From Methanobacteriota archaeon (lineage in GTDB: Archaea; Halobacteriota; Methanomicrobia; Methanomicrobiales; Methanomicrobiaceae), in contig JAEWWL010000006.1 of assembly GCA_023396365.1 (NCBI GenBank), forward strand, positions 1 to 55,454: a DNA stretch of 55,454 nt. Reading direction: 5' to 3'. Positions 35,517 to 44,257 of the stretch are shown here, piece by piece. Both the position numbers and the translations under genes were made by a program. The stretch's first letter is position 1, and each line of letters opens with the position of its first letter. The notes below the pieces were generated by a model. That model saw nothing but the letters and a program-made list of their open reading frames with translations. It had not been told where the DNA came from and ran no database searches.

Positions 35517-35825
35517 TCAGACAATAAACTTTAATGCCTCTTTTCCGCTCATCCCTTCTTTTATTCCAATCTTTTCGCCCGACGGGTTTACAAGTGCAAT
35601 TGTGCCCTCTAAAAGATCATCAATGTCCTTTACAGAGTTTCCTTTCGGCTTTACCTTTGCTGCCGGATAGCCGAACTTTTCAAGGGCAATAACATCAAAT
35701 GCACCGCACCCGATCAATCCTTTTTCTGTTTTTGCAAAGACAAGATTTACACTGCCGATAGGAATTACAAAACCTTCGGCCTCTTTACCTTCAAGGGCGA
35801 TTTTCATGCTCTTCATCTGATTCAT
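35517..35825 (-). CDS. DUF1805 domain protein
   Basis: 102 residues matching the DUF1805 (YunC-like) family in length and motifs: GFVIPIGSVNLVFAKTEKGL and GCGAFDVIALEKFGYPAAKV, written as two parts. Small, soluble, widespread in methanogens and Firmicutes, with unknown function. ATG 35825 is used; later Met codons at residues 4 and 7 are alternatives, and no strong ribosome site decides between them. A monocistronic gene. Confidence 0.85.
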   Translation of the reverse strand: MNQMKSMKIALEGKEAEGFVIPIGSVNLVFAKTEKGLIGCGAFDVIALEKFGYPAAKVKPKGNSVKDIDDLLEGTIALVNPSGEKIGIKEGMSGKEALKFIV

Positions 35826-35976
35826 TATTTCTGCACAGAGAATATAAAAGATTCAGATGCATCAGATCATATGCTGCAATAATTTAGTGCAGACCGCAAT
35901 GATGCAGAAGATAAATTCTGCCGGGTTTTGATTCCGAAGAGATAAAAACTCATATTGTGAAACATTATCTGAAAAT

Positions 35977-37227
35977 ATGCCTTACGTTTTTGATATATCA
36001 GGGCTGCATGAATATCTTGCAGGATATGTGAGTTTTGATTCAGAAACGTCTGAACAGAAATTTTTGAATACTTCTGTTCAGGAAATTTCCGGCTGTAAGG
36101 CATATTTTAACAGCTTCTGGACTGCACGGCAAAGGCAGGCCTCATCAATACATGAAATATCCTACCGGGCCTGCTTTAAGCCGCAGCTGCCTCGTTTCTT
36201 TATTGAGCTTTTTACAAAAAAAGGCGATATTGTATATGATCCCTTCACCGGCAGGGGCACAACACCGGTTGAGGCAGGACTTTTGGGAAGAAGGCTAATT
36301 TCAAATGACATAAATCCGCTAAGCAGAATTTTATGCGAGCCGAGGTTTTTTGTACCTGACGCTCTCTCTGTTAAAAGAAGGCTTGATGATATTGAATATG
36401 ATGGCAGCTGCTGCGCCGAAATTGATCTGTCAATGTTTTATGAGAAAAAAACAGAGTCTGAAGTGGTCTCTTTGAAAAATTATCTCTATGAGAGAAAAAA
36501 GTCCGGTGAGGAGGATTATATTGACAAATGGATTCGAATGGCAGCAACGAACCGCTTAACAGGCCACTCAAAGGGATTTTTTTCAGTGTACACCCTTCCG
36601 CCCAACCAGGCTGTATCCCAGCAGAGCCAGATTAAAATAAATGAAAAGAAAAATCAGACGCCTGAATACAGGGATACAAAAAAGCTGATCCTAAAAAAGA
36701 CAAAAGCGCTTTTAAAAACCCTTTCTGAGGATGAGATAAGAGATCTTTCATATGCGGGAGAAAATTCACAATTTCTTCAGTCAGATGCGGCAGAGACTAA
36801 AGAGATTTCTGATGAATCGGTTTCGCTTACAGTCACATCGCCGCCATTTTTAGACATTGTGCAGTACGCATCAGACAACTGGCTCAGATGCTGGTTCAAT
36901 TCTCTTGATGCCCAGGGCATTGCCAGAAAAATTACGATGTCAAGGACAGTCCCGCTCTGGACAGATGCTATGCAGAAGGTTTTTTTTGAACTTTACAGGG
37001 TTACAAAGCCCGGCGGCTGGGTTGCGTTTGAGGTTGGAGAAGTCAGAAACAAAAAAGTATGCCTTGATGAGCATGTAATCCCCATCGGGAAAAAGGCAGG
37101 GTTTGAATGCGCCGCTGTTTTGATAAACGAGCAAAATTTTACCAAGACATCAAATATCTGGGGAATAGAAAATAAAAAAAGAGGGACAAACACAAACAGG
37201 GTTGTAATTTTTAAAAAAGAGGATTGA
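35977..37227 (+). CDS. orphan DNA (N4/N6-type) methyltransferase
   Basis: 416 residues. The SAM-binding motif DPFTGRGTTPVEAGLLGRR (about 88-106) with SNDINPLS is followed, 190 residues later, by the catalytic motif TSPPFLDIVQYASDNWLRCW. TSPPF/TSPPY is typical of N4-cytosine enzymes. The SAM motif comes before the catalytic motif, with a long insert (Lys-rich, about 190-275) between that may recognise DNA. No restriction enzyme is nearby, so it is probably a solitary methylase. An RNA substrate cannot be excluded. ATG 35977 has no clear ribosome site. Confidence 0.8.
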   Translation: MPYVFDISGLHEYLAGYVSFDSETSEQKFLNTSVQEISGCKAYFNSFWTARQRQASSIHEISYRACFKPQLPRFFIELFTKKGDIVYDPFTGRGTTPVEAGLLGRRLISNDINPLSRILCEPRFFVPDALSVKRRLDDIEYDGSCCAEIDLSMFYEKKTESEVVSLKNYLYERKKSGEEDYIDKWIRMAATNRLTGHSKGFFSVYTLPPNQAVSQQSQIKINEKKNQTPEYRDTKKLILKKTKALLKTLSEDEIRDLSYAGENSQFLQSDAAETKEISDESVSLTVTSPPFLDIVQYASDNWLRCWFNSLDAQGIARKITMSRTVPLWTDAMQKVFFELYRVTKPGGWVAFEVGEVRNKKVCLDEHVIPIGKKAGFECAAVLINEQNFTKTSNIWGIENKKRGTNTNRVVIFKKED

Positions 37228-37343
37228 GCCCCTGATTTTTTGTGCGAATTAAAAAAGTCCGTGTGATCCTATATATTTTTATAACAGCAGATTTATTCTA
37301 TAAAATTATCTGACAACTCATCTGAAAAAGAATTTGAAATAAT

Positions 37344-37382
37344 TGTTTCATACAAAGTGTTTCATACAAAGTGTTTCATACG
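37344..37382 (+). repeat. 14-bp direct repeat upstream of the GerW-like gene
   Basis: tgtttcatacaaag at 37344-37357 and 37358-37371, plus a partial third copy (tgtttcatacgc). It lies 80 bases before the likely start of the GerW-like gene, in its promoter region. Confidence 0.85.
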
Positions 37383-37460
37383 CAGAAAAAAATCCAAAGG
37401 CGGTTTTTCATTTCAGAATTTTCAGCAGATGATTTATCAAAAGAAGAGGAGAGATCAAAA

Positions 37461-37862
37461 ATGACAAGAGAAGAGATGTTTGATAAAACAATTGAAGAGC
37501 TTGACAGACTTTTATGTGCAGGCTCAATACTTGGAGACGCTGTTGATTTAGGCGATCATGTGATTATTCCTGTTGCCTCGTTTGCATTCGGGTATGGAGC
37601 AGGATACGGGGACAAGTCAGATGACAAAGCCGGAGGCACAGGTGCAGGTGCAGGCATAACGCCGGTTGCTGTTGTAATAATTGACAAAACCCTGCACGGC
37701 GAAGGTGCTGTAAAGGTTGTGCCCTTAAGAAAGCCCGGCCCTGTAAGCGAGGCGATATCAGCGGTTGGAAGCGATCTTCTGCCTAAAATCCTTGATGCCT
37801 TAAAATCAGAGGAAGGCGAAGATGCCAAAGGCAAAAAGAAAGAGTCTGAGAGGCAGGACTAA
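37461..37862 (+). CDS. GerW/YtfJ-family protein
   Basis: 133 residues from ATG 37461, preceded by GAGGAGAGATC at the right distance; a longer frame from 37371 runs through the 14-bp repeat and is rejected. GerW signature: an N-terminal helix (EMFDKTIEELDRLL), GDHVIIPVASFAFGYGAGYG, a Gly-rich stretch (GGTGAGAGITPVAVVII), then VKVVPLRKP. The highly charged tail looks disordered. In Bacillus the homologue YtfJ lies beside the DUF2953 protein YtfI; the same pair occurs here in a non-sporulating archaeon. Confidence 0.85.
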   Translation: MTREEMFDKTIEELDRLLCAGSILGDAVDLGDHVIIPVASFAFGYGAGYGDKSDDKAGGTGAGAGITPVAVVIIDKTLHGEGAVKVVPLRKPGPVSEAISAVGSDLLPKILDALKSEEGEDAKGKKKESERQD

Positions 37863-37949
37863 TCTTAATCCGGGCGGGATATTATCCTAATCTTTATTTT
37901 TTATGCGTTCTGCATACTTTTTGCAGCAGCACTCATTCATCTGACACTT

Positions 37950-38591
37950 GTGCCTTTGAGAATTTATGCCACCGTCTGCATTAAGGAAAAAAAGAATGCA
38001 GCGGTTTTGATTCATTTTGGGATTGTAAGGATCAAGGCTGAAACTGATGAAAGCCTGATGTTGAGGCTGTGGTTTGACGGCATAAAAATAATTGAAAAAC
38101 CCCTGTCACTGCTAATCAGCGATGGCGGAGAGGATGAGGTCAGCACAGAAGATAAGGATGATAAAGAGGGCAGAAAGGATAAAGAGGATACAGGAAAATT
38201 CTCAGGCATATCTTTTGGGGATATCCTCTTTGTCAAAGATGAGTTTCTAAAAATTCTGCATGAATTTTCATTTGACAGATTTTCTGCACAAATTAAATTC
38301 GGCTTTGATGATCCCACAGACACCGCAATGATTTACGGGTATCTCTCAGCCCTGAAGGGAGTTTTATACATTAAGAAAGGTCTGGTGCTTGATGTCTATC
38401 CGGATTTTAAGGGTTTGTTTTTTGAATGCGAATCTGAGTTTGCAGTCTCTGTAAAAAGGGTCTTTAAACTGATTATGCCGGCATACCGCATCATAAGAAG
38501 ATTTTTGGAAAAGAAGAGCACTAAAAAAAGCAGCCGCCGTTTTTTTATAAAGACTAAGACCGTACCGGGGAGTATAAATGAAAACGTCTGA
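37950..38591 (+). CDS. DUF2953 (YtfI-like) protein
   Basis: 213 residues from a GTG at 37950, with the DUF2953 pattern: beta-rich N-terminal part, an acidic low-complexity linker (EDEVSTEDKDDKEG), then FGDILFVKDEFLKILHEF and a basic C-terminus. The frame stays open upstream to 37869, and those codons encode a clear membrane helix (ILIFIFYAFCILFAAALIHL) as expected for the family. So the real start is probably a rare codon near 37881 (ATT, after GGGCGGGAT), making it membrane-anchored. It is part of an operon with the GerW-like gene and the 77-residue gene. Confidence 0.75.
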   Translation: MPLRIYATVCIKEKKNAAVLIHFGIVRIKAETDESLMLRLWFDGIKIIEKPLSLLISDGGEDEVSTEDKDDKEGRKDKEDTGKFSGISFGDILFVKDEFLKILHEFSFDRFSAQIKFGFDDPTDTAMIYGYLSALKGVLYIKKGLVLDVYPDFKGLFFECESEFAVSVKRVFKLIMPAYRIIRRFLEKKSTKKSSRRFFIKTKTVPGSINENV

Positions 38592-38811
38592 GAAGCTGTG
38601 CACCGGGAAAAAAATAATCGCCGGAGAGTTTGAAATAATTCCTGTGTTCAGGACATATGCCTGCTGTTTTGATTGCGGCTTATCCGGCAGCAGCAGGCCT
38701 GCCGGACTTATATTTAAAAAAGAATCAGAATGTTTTTTTTATTCCTTTGAATCCGGTGATTCATGGATTTATGAATTTTTAAAAATTCCCGGGGAAAAAG
38801 ATTCTTCATAA
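38578..38811 (+). CDS. small GerW-operon protein, 77 aa
   Basis: ATG 38578 has GGGGAG seven bases upstream and overlaps the DUF2953 stop by 14 bases. The protein has a GerW-like beta stretch (GEFEIIPVFRTYACCFDCGL) with CCFDC, and no membrane segment. It probably belongs to the same complex as the two preceding products. I do not know a named family. Confidence 0.65.
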   Translation: MKTSEKLCTGKKIIAGEFEIIPVFRTYACCFDCGLSGSSRPAGLIFKKESECFFYSFESGDSWIYEFLKIPGEKDSS

Positions 38812-38896
38812 AAAAAATCAGCCAAAAAAAAGCAGGAAAAAAAAGCTGATTTAAAAAATTAATTTGTCATCAGTTTTTTTGCCAATGAAGTTTTTC

Positions 38897-40036
38897 TCAC
38901 TCATGCCGCAGCGCCTCAATCGGATTTAAGTTAGAGGCTTTCCATGCCGGATAAAGACCGGAGAGAAGACTTGTTCCAACACCAAAAGCCATTCCGTAAG
39001 GGATGTACATCAGTGTTGAGGGCACAAAGAGAAATGATGTGTCCTGAAGCATTAATAAAACTGCAACATAGCCTCCGGCAAAGCTGAAGACCGCACCCAG
39101 AGAGGCTCCCAGAAATCCGAGAATAAACGCCTCGTAGATGAACATCTTCAAAACCTCGCTCTTTTGTGTGCCAATGCTTCTGATAATTCCAATCTCTTTT
39201 ATCCTCTCTGTAACAGACATCATCTGGACGTTGAAGATTGAAACTCCTGCAACGAGGAGGGATATTCCGCCGATTGCGGTTGTAAACATAGTAATCTGTC
39301 CGAATGTTGTAAGAATCGTCTCCAAAATTGCCTTTGTGTCAAAGGCGGTAATCACATCATCACGCCTGTTGAGCTTTTTCTCAATGTTGTCTTTTACAGA
39401 GTCGATGGTGTTTATATCTGCAACCTTTACGATTGCCTGATCATAATCATCCTGGTCATAGGCTGATGAATAGAATTTGTCAGTTACAAATACAGCCATG
39501 TCCGGGTTTATGTCAAAGCCCATTCCCCTCTCCTTTAACACTCCGACAACCCGCAGATTATGTTCTCCAAGCTTTATTCTGCTCCCCGGCTTTAGCTCGT
39601 ACTCCTCCGCAAGCCTTGAGCCAACCATCGAACCCGAGGAGGTTTTAAGCCACTGACCTGATTCAAGCTCCAAAACAAGCGGCATATCATTAGTATCAAG
39701 CCCGTAAACAGATACGTAGCTGTCATCTCCGCCGACAATAATTTTGTCCGCATCGTTGTATATGGGGACAACATTATTCTGGCCGGCCGCACTTTTTATG
39801 TCTTTTAGCATCCGGTCGGTAATCTTTTCATCAGCCCCTCCGTAGGGGTAGATTACAATTGAATCGCCAACATCAGAAAGGGACTCTGAAACGGCAAGAA
39901 CAAGACAGTTTCCAAGCATTCCCATCGATGCGATTGCAGCAACACCTATTACAATTCCGATAACTGCAAGGGTTGATCTAAGCCAGTGAAGCCTTATGTT
40001 TCGCTTTGCAAACTCAAAGAAGATTATATTGTTCAT
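38897..40036 (-). CDS. ABC transporter permease, FtsX/MacB-like
   Basis: 379 residues. Layout as in MacB/LolC: helix 1 at about 17-40 (TLAVIGIVIGVAAIASMG), an external domain (40-255), then three C-terminal helices (MSVTERIKEIGIIRSIGTQK precedes; ending LSGLYPAWKASNLNPIEALR). The C-terminal P-A-x-x-A-s-x-l-x-P-x-E-A-L-R is diagnostic of MacB-type permeases. Its ATG overlaps the ATPase stop (ATGA). Module B, gene order exported protein, ATPase, permease. Confidence 0.88.
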   Translation of the reverse strand: MNNIIFFEFAKRNIRLHWLRSTLAVIGIVIGVAAIASMGMLGNCLVLAVSESLSDVGDSIVIYPYGGADEKITDRMLKDIKSAAGQNNVVPIYNDADKIIVGGDDSYVSVYGLDTNDMPLVLELESGQWLKTSSGSMVGSRLAEEYELKPGSRIKLGEHNLRVVGVLKERGMGFDINPDMAVFVTDKFYSSAYDQDDYDQAIVKVADINTIDSVKDNIEKKLNRRDDVITAFDTKAILETILTTFGQITMFTTAIGGISLLVAGVSIFNVQMMSVTERIKEIGIIRSIGTQKSEVLKMFIYEAFILGFLGASLGAVFSFAGGYVAVLLMLQDTSFLFVPSTLMYIPYGMAFGVGTSLLSGLYPAWKASNLNPIEALRHE

Positions 40037-40710
40037 ACAATCTCACCGTCCTTAAGCACTATCTGTCTTTTAGCGTATTCGGCGATGTGATTGTCATGTG
40101 TTACCATAATAACGGTCTTTCCCTGTCTGTTAAGCTCTGTTAAAAGCTCCATCACCTGTCCGCCTGTAACGGAGTCCAGATTTCCTGTCGGCTCATCGCA
40201 GAGAAGAATTTTGGGATTGTTGACAAGCGCCCTTGCGATAGCAACCCTTTGCTGCTGGCCTCCTGAGAGTTCGCTTGGCTTGTGGTGAAGCATCTGGTCT
40301 GTCAGGCCGACCCTGAATAAAAGCTCCTCGCACCTTCCTTCATTGTCATTGTGCCTGTATTTCATAATATAAGGGTATTCGACATTCTCCTTTACAGTCA
40401 GGAGCGGGATTAAATTGAACTGCTGAAAAATAAAGCCGATTGTATCCCGCCTTAAGCTTGTAAGCTCCTGGTCGGAGAGTTTTTTTATGTTGATTCCGTC
40501 AATAAGGAGATCTCCTGATGTAGGAACATCAAGAGAGCCCACAAGGTTTAGCATCGTTGATTTGCCCGAACCTGAAGGCCCCATTATAGCCACAAAATCT
40601 CCGGGCATGATATCCAGCGATACGCTCTTTAAAGCATTGACATCCCCGAAAGGAAGTGAGTATGTCTTGCTTACATTTTTGAGGCTTATCACCGGGATAA
40701 TTTCTGTCAA
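40033..40710 (-). CDS. ABC transporter ATP-binding protein, LolD/MacB-type
   Basis: 225 residues: Walker A GPSGSGKST, Q-loop FIFQQFNLIPLLT, signature LSGGQQQRVAIARALVNNP, Walker B ILLCDEPTGNLD, H-loop MVTHDNH, all LolD-like. The start is a TTG (40710) with AGGAGATG nine bases upstream; no ATG fits. It couples ATP hydrolysis to the FtsX-like partner encoded next. Confidence 0.9.
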   Translation of the reverse strand: MTEIIPVISLKNVSKTYSLPFGDVNALKSVSLDIMPGDFVAIMGPSGSGKSTMLNLVGSLDVPTSGDLLIDGINIKKLSDQELTSLRRDTIGFIFQQFNLIPLLTVKENVEYPYIMKYRHNDNEGRCEELLFRVGLTDQMLHHKPSELSGGQQQRVAIARALVNNPKILLCDEPTGNLDSVTGGQVMELLTELNRQGKTVIMVTHDNHIAEYAKRQIVLKDGEIV

Positions 40711-40771
40711 AGGTCAGCATCTCCTAAAGGGGGTGTGTATTTGTTTTTCCGAAAAATTATGCCCCGAAATA

Positions 40772-41929
40772 TCAGTTCTTTTTCCATGAGTAGTATATTG
40801 CCCCGCCTGCTGCGGCAGCTGCGAAAATTACGATTACTGCGATGAACAAAATATCTCCGCTCTCACCTGCGTTATTTTTCTCATCCTTTAATGCTGAAGG
40901 GCCGTCGCGGACTTTAATGTCAATTGTCTTTGTGTAATCGTTTCCGTCCTCATCCTTGTACAGGATTAGAAGCGGGACTGACTCTGCATTATCAGCAGTG
41001 AAATCCACATCAAAGCCTGAAAAGTCATCGGGCTCAAGCTCGCCGATGACATAAAGGCGGTTTGGCTCTATCGGAACTGCCGGACTGTCTGTTGTAACAA
41101 CAACGGATTTTGCATTTTTAAGTCCCGCATTTGTAACATCACCTGTTATGTGGTATCCTTTCATTGTTGATGTAAGTTCAATGTTGTTTACAACAGGATT
41201 TGCACTCTTTTTGTCCTCTCCGAATATTACAGGAACTGAAATTTCAGTCTCATGGCTGTTGATTCCGTTTCTGTATTCAGCAATGAATTTTATTTCGCCT
41301 TCGCTTTCAGGTGCTGCTTCAAAAATTATCTCGCTCTGGCCGTTTGGCAAAAGCTCACCTACAAAATAGCTTGTCTGGGTAAATGTAGCGATATCTGATA
41401 CAGGTTTTATTATAATTCCGCTGACTGCGTTCTCCCTTGGGTTTCCGGCAACAATTTTTATTGACGCCTTTACATCCTTTTGGAATACATCAGGCTTATT
41501 GATGACTGAGAGCTTTAGAGGTGCAGACTGAACCTTAACCATTACAGGATAACTTAAGCTTCCGCCGCCTGCAAAGTCAAGGTAAAATCTTGGATAGTAG
41601 ATTCCGTCGCCTTTTGCCTTTAATGTAAATGTGAACTCTTTTGTGACATCAGGCCCTATTGAGCCTACGATTGCATAGGTCTGGTCGTTTTGGAGGATGA
41701 ACTCCTTGGTGATTAGTGTTGCTCTTTTTATGTCAACACTTGATGTGCCTGTATTTTTAACAGTAATTTTTACTGTTCCGATATCTCCGGGCATAAGGAC
41801 TCCGGGGTCTGTCTCGTAGGAGACAACAGATATGTGTGATGCTGCCGTCCCTGAGTCTGCAGCGGCTGATGCAGGTGTGGCTGCCAGAAATAGCAGGGCC
41901 AGAATAATTATAAATGCTGTTTTTTTCAT
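40772..41929 (-). CDS. exported COG1361-type (CARDB/Ig-like) protein with C-terminal anchor
   Basis: About 385 residues from ATG 41929 (a 14-residue N-terminal extension is possible). Signal peptide with LALLFLAATPASAA, three or so beta-sandwich repeats (ETDPGVLMPGDIGTVKITVK; KNTGTSSVDI), and a C-terminal helix (ILFIAVIVIFAAAAAGGAIY) with basic KK end. It is paralogous to the gene at 5077; both have YETDP/YEVSP...VLMPGD near the start. It lies 61 bases before the LolD-like gene: module B. Confidence 0.78.
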   Translation of the reverse strand: MKKTAFIIILALLFLAATPASAAADSGTAASHISVVSYETDPGVLMPGDIGTVKITVKNTGTSSVDIKRATLITKEFILQNDQTYAIVGSIGPDVTKEFTFTLKAKGDGIYYPRFYLDFAGGGSLSYPVMVKVQSAPLKLSVINKPDVFQKDVKASIKIVAGNPRENAVSGIIIKPVSDIATFTQTSYFVGELLPNGQSEIIFEAAPESEGEIKFIAEYRNGINSHETEISVPVIFGEDKKSANPVVNNIELTSTMKGYHITGDVTNAGLKNAKSVVVTTDSPAVPIEPNRLYVIGELEPDDFSGFDVDFTADNAESVPLLILYKDEDGNDYTKTIDIKVRDGPSALKDEKNNAGESGDILFIAVIVIFAAAAAGGAIYYSWKKN

Positions 41930-41989
41930 TTTAACATCCGTTTTTTTAGCTTTAATTTTTTCAGTTTTCAAATTTTTCTGTATTTTATT

Positions 41990-42135
41990 TTTTGCAGTTT
42001 TTAAAGAATTTTTTAATTTTTAATTTTTAAAAATTTAGTTTTTTTTTACAGTTTTTTTTATTACATTTTTTTTTTGATTACAGTTTTTTTTGATTACAGT
42101 TTTTTTTATTACATTTTTTTTTGATTACAGATTTT
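41990..42135 (+). repeat. T-rich tandem repeat (gattacag + T8) between Yip1-like and exported-protein genes
   Basis: The 320-base gap 41930-42249 is largely T-runs. From 42044 to 42130 about five units of 16-17 bases alternate between gattacagtttttttt and attacatttttttttt. On the minus strand it would be an A-rich leader or upstream region of the exported-protein gene, or a terminator of the Yip1-like gene. No ORF seen. Confidence 0.8.
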
Positions 42136-42249
42136 TTTTAATTTTTAGAAATTTTTGCTCTTTTTAATTTTGCTCATTTTTTTCAATTTCTTTAGTTGAA
42201 TTTTTTTCCTGATTTTTAAAAATTTGTTTTTTTAAAAAAAATCACAGGT

Positions 42250-42882
42250 TTATAACAATGCCAGTGCTGTAAAAAGAATCAATAAAACTGTTGGAATGCC
42301 TACTGCAATCGCTGCTTTTTTTGCCTCCATCTGCCTGCATTTCATGAAACCAAAGATCCAGATGTTTGCACTCCACAGGATGAATATTATTGATACAATA
42401 ACACCTGCTGTCATCAGCGGCCCTGTTGAGAGCGCCGCTGTCAAAGCCTCAGCTTCAGCCAGTGATGTTACCTGACCTATGGAAACTGATGATAAATGCA
42501 TGTAGATAAGGACTGCTGATATGACTGCCCCGATAATCTGCGGAATCATTCCGTATGATGTTATCTCAAGTGAACGGGTAAATGATCCCTTTCCATTCAG
42601 ATACGATGAGATTATATGGAAAAGCCCTGCCAAAACCACCCAGACAACAAATGTAAAGACAATTGTGAATACAAAGGTGAATGCAGAGATAATTATTCCA
42701 AGAGAAGCCATTTCAGCCGGAATCAGGGCAGATGTTGCTGACAGGGCAATCAGGGCTGAGACTGCTGAAACAATTCCTGCAATAAAAATTATCAATACAG
42801 GTGCTTTAAGGCTTTCAGGCTCACTGCAAAGCCGCTCAAAAAAATCTCCCGGGGAAATAAGAAGATCCTTAATACTTTTCAT
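42250..42882 (-). CDS. Yip1-family membrane protein
   Basis: 210 residues with the Yip1 N-terminus (DLLISPGDFFERL), then five membrane segments (about 30-52, 62-88, 108-130, 155-178, 190-208). The family occurs widely in archaea, without known function. On the same strand and upstream of module B but 320 bases away, so probably a separate transcript. Confidence 0.8.
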   Translation of the reverse strand: MKSIKDLLISPGDFFERLCSEPESLKAPVLIIFIAGIVSAVSALIALSATSALIPAEMASLGIIISAFTFVFTIVFTFVVWVVLAGLFHIISSYLNGKGSFTRSLEITSYGMIPQIIGAVISAVLIYMHLSSVSIGQVTSLAEAEALTAALSTGPLMTAGVIVSIIFILWSANIWIFGFMKCRQMEAKKAAIAVGIPTVLLILFTALALL

Positions 42883-43027
42883 GCTCAGATATTTTTTAGG
42901 CCATTATATATATTGTGCGGATGGGAAAAAGACCTGCAGGAATACAGCAGCCAAGCAATTGCCATCTGAAAAAAATGGCAAAAAAAAACATCCCAAAAAA
43001 AATGGAAGTATCTTTTTAGTTAAGCTT

Positions 43028-43846
43028 TTAAAAAAATAATTTTTTTTGCCCGGCAGGAGCGGATGCCGCTTTTTTAATTGCAAGTCTTAGGACTGATTCC
43101 GGAATTTCAGTATACATTCCTGTACATCCCTGGCCACTGGCTGTGCCTCCACAGCTGTCGCATGACATTCCGCAGTATTTCGAAGGGTCGGGGAGAGGCA
43201 CAAGCTCTTCTAAGGTTTTGTCATCGACTGTTAAAAGATATGAGAGATTTTTTGGAATCTGTGCTTCTCTTTCCTCATACACAACAGAGATATCTTCTTT
43301 TGATAAAATTTTATTCATATCCGATGCAACATCCCCCGGATGCCTCTGCGTATCGGAGCATATCGGCACAATTCCCGTGCCGTCGGGGTTTTTTAGAAGA
43401 AGAACACGAACAGTTCTTCTGATACTTTCCTCTCTTCCAAAAGTTTCGTCAATCCATTCTGATATTTCCTTTAAAAGACTTTGAAATCCGTTTTGTATCT
43501 TTGTTTTAGATCCAAAGAAAAGGTAGGGATCAGCAAACTCTTTTTTAATCAGCTGTTTGTGTTTTGGAATTTTTTGGCTTTTTACGCCGCATTCGCACAT
43601 TAAAACAACTATATCAAAAACAGTATCCAAAAAAACATCAGTGCTCTTAGGCTTTTTATCAGAGATATCTGCTCCGATACTCTCAAGTGCCAGGGCAGTA
43701 TTTTTGTTAATCTCTGCCGAGGGATTTATTCCTGCGCTAAAGGCCTCATATTTTTCATTATAGCGGCTGTTTAAAACTGCCTCCGCCATCTGTGAACGCC
43801 CTGCGTTATGATTGCATATGAAAAGAACTTTTTTTCTCTCTGTCAT
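43028..43846 (-). CDS. ArsC/LMW-phosphatase-like domain fused to a Cys-rich (DUF2703-like) domain
   Basis: 272 residues. Residues 1-135 are a low-molecular-weight phosphatase/arsenate reductase module with P-loop CNHNAGRSQMAEA and the general acid region KKEFADPY (in place of the usual DP motif). Residues 148-272 form a second domain: VRVLLLKNPDGTG, NLSYLLTVDDKTLEELV, and the cluster CGMSCDSCGGTASGQGC, which resembles thiol/metal-binding DUF2703-type proteins. Possibly an arsenate-detoxification or phosphatase enzyme with its own thiol-relay or metal domain. TATA-like tataaaata lies about 30 bases before ATG. Confidence 0.75.
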   Translation of the reverse strand: MTERKKVLFICNHNAGRSQMAEAVLNSRYNEKYEAFSAGINPSAEINKNTALALESIGADISDKKPKSTDVFLDTVFDIVVLMCECGVKSQKIPKHKQLIKKEFADPYLFFGSKTKIQNGFQSLLKEISEWIDETFGREESIRRTVRVLLLKNPDGTGIVPICSDTQRHPGDVASDMNKILSKEDISVVYEEREAQIPKNLSYLLTVDDKTLEELVPLPDPSKYCGMSCDSCGGTASGQGCTGMYTEIPESVLRLAIKKAASAPAGQKKLFF

Positions 43847-44257
43847 GGCAAAACCCCGAAATTTATTATTTTATATTGTTTTATTATTGTTTTTTATCAT
43901 TCATAAGATTCATCAAAAAGACATCAGGGACTTTTCGTGTCAGTATGTAATTTAATAATTTAGAATAATGATTCATAAAATTTTAAAGTGTTTTCACAGC
44001 TGACGGGTGAGATTTAATTTTTAAGAATTCTGAGTTTTAAAAAATTTCCAAATTTAATATCCAGTCTTTTAATTCATCTCTTAATGCAAAAAAACCTGAT
44101 ATATATCGCCCTTTTCCCCTCTTAAAATGCCTTCTGCCATCGGCGATCCTGCAGAGTTGTATGTGCATACAAACAGAACAGTTCTTTTTTGCACACTTTC
44201 TTTGTCTGATGAATTTTTAAAAGTCATTGTTATCAGATGTAAAAAAAGAAAAAAATT
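43847..44257. other. 411-base gap without a convincing gene
   Basis: AT-rich DNA holding the likely promoter of the ArsC-like gene (minus strand, caatataaaataataaa near 43867-43885). A 57-codon ORF (44127-44300, +) overlaps the end of the next gene and has no ribosome site. Nothing else recognised. Confidence 0.5.
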
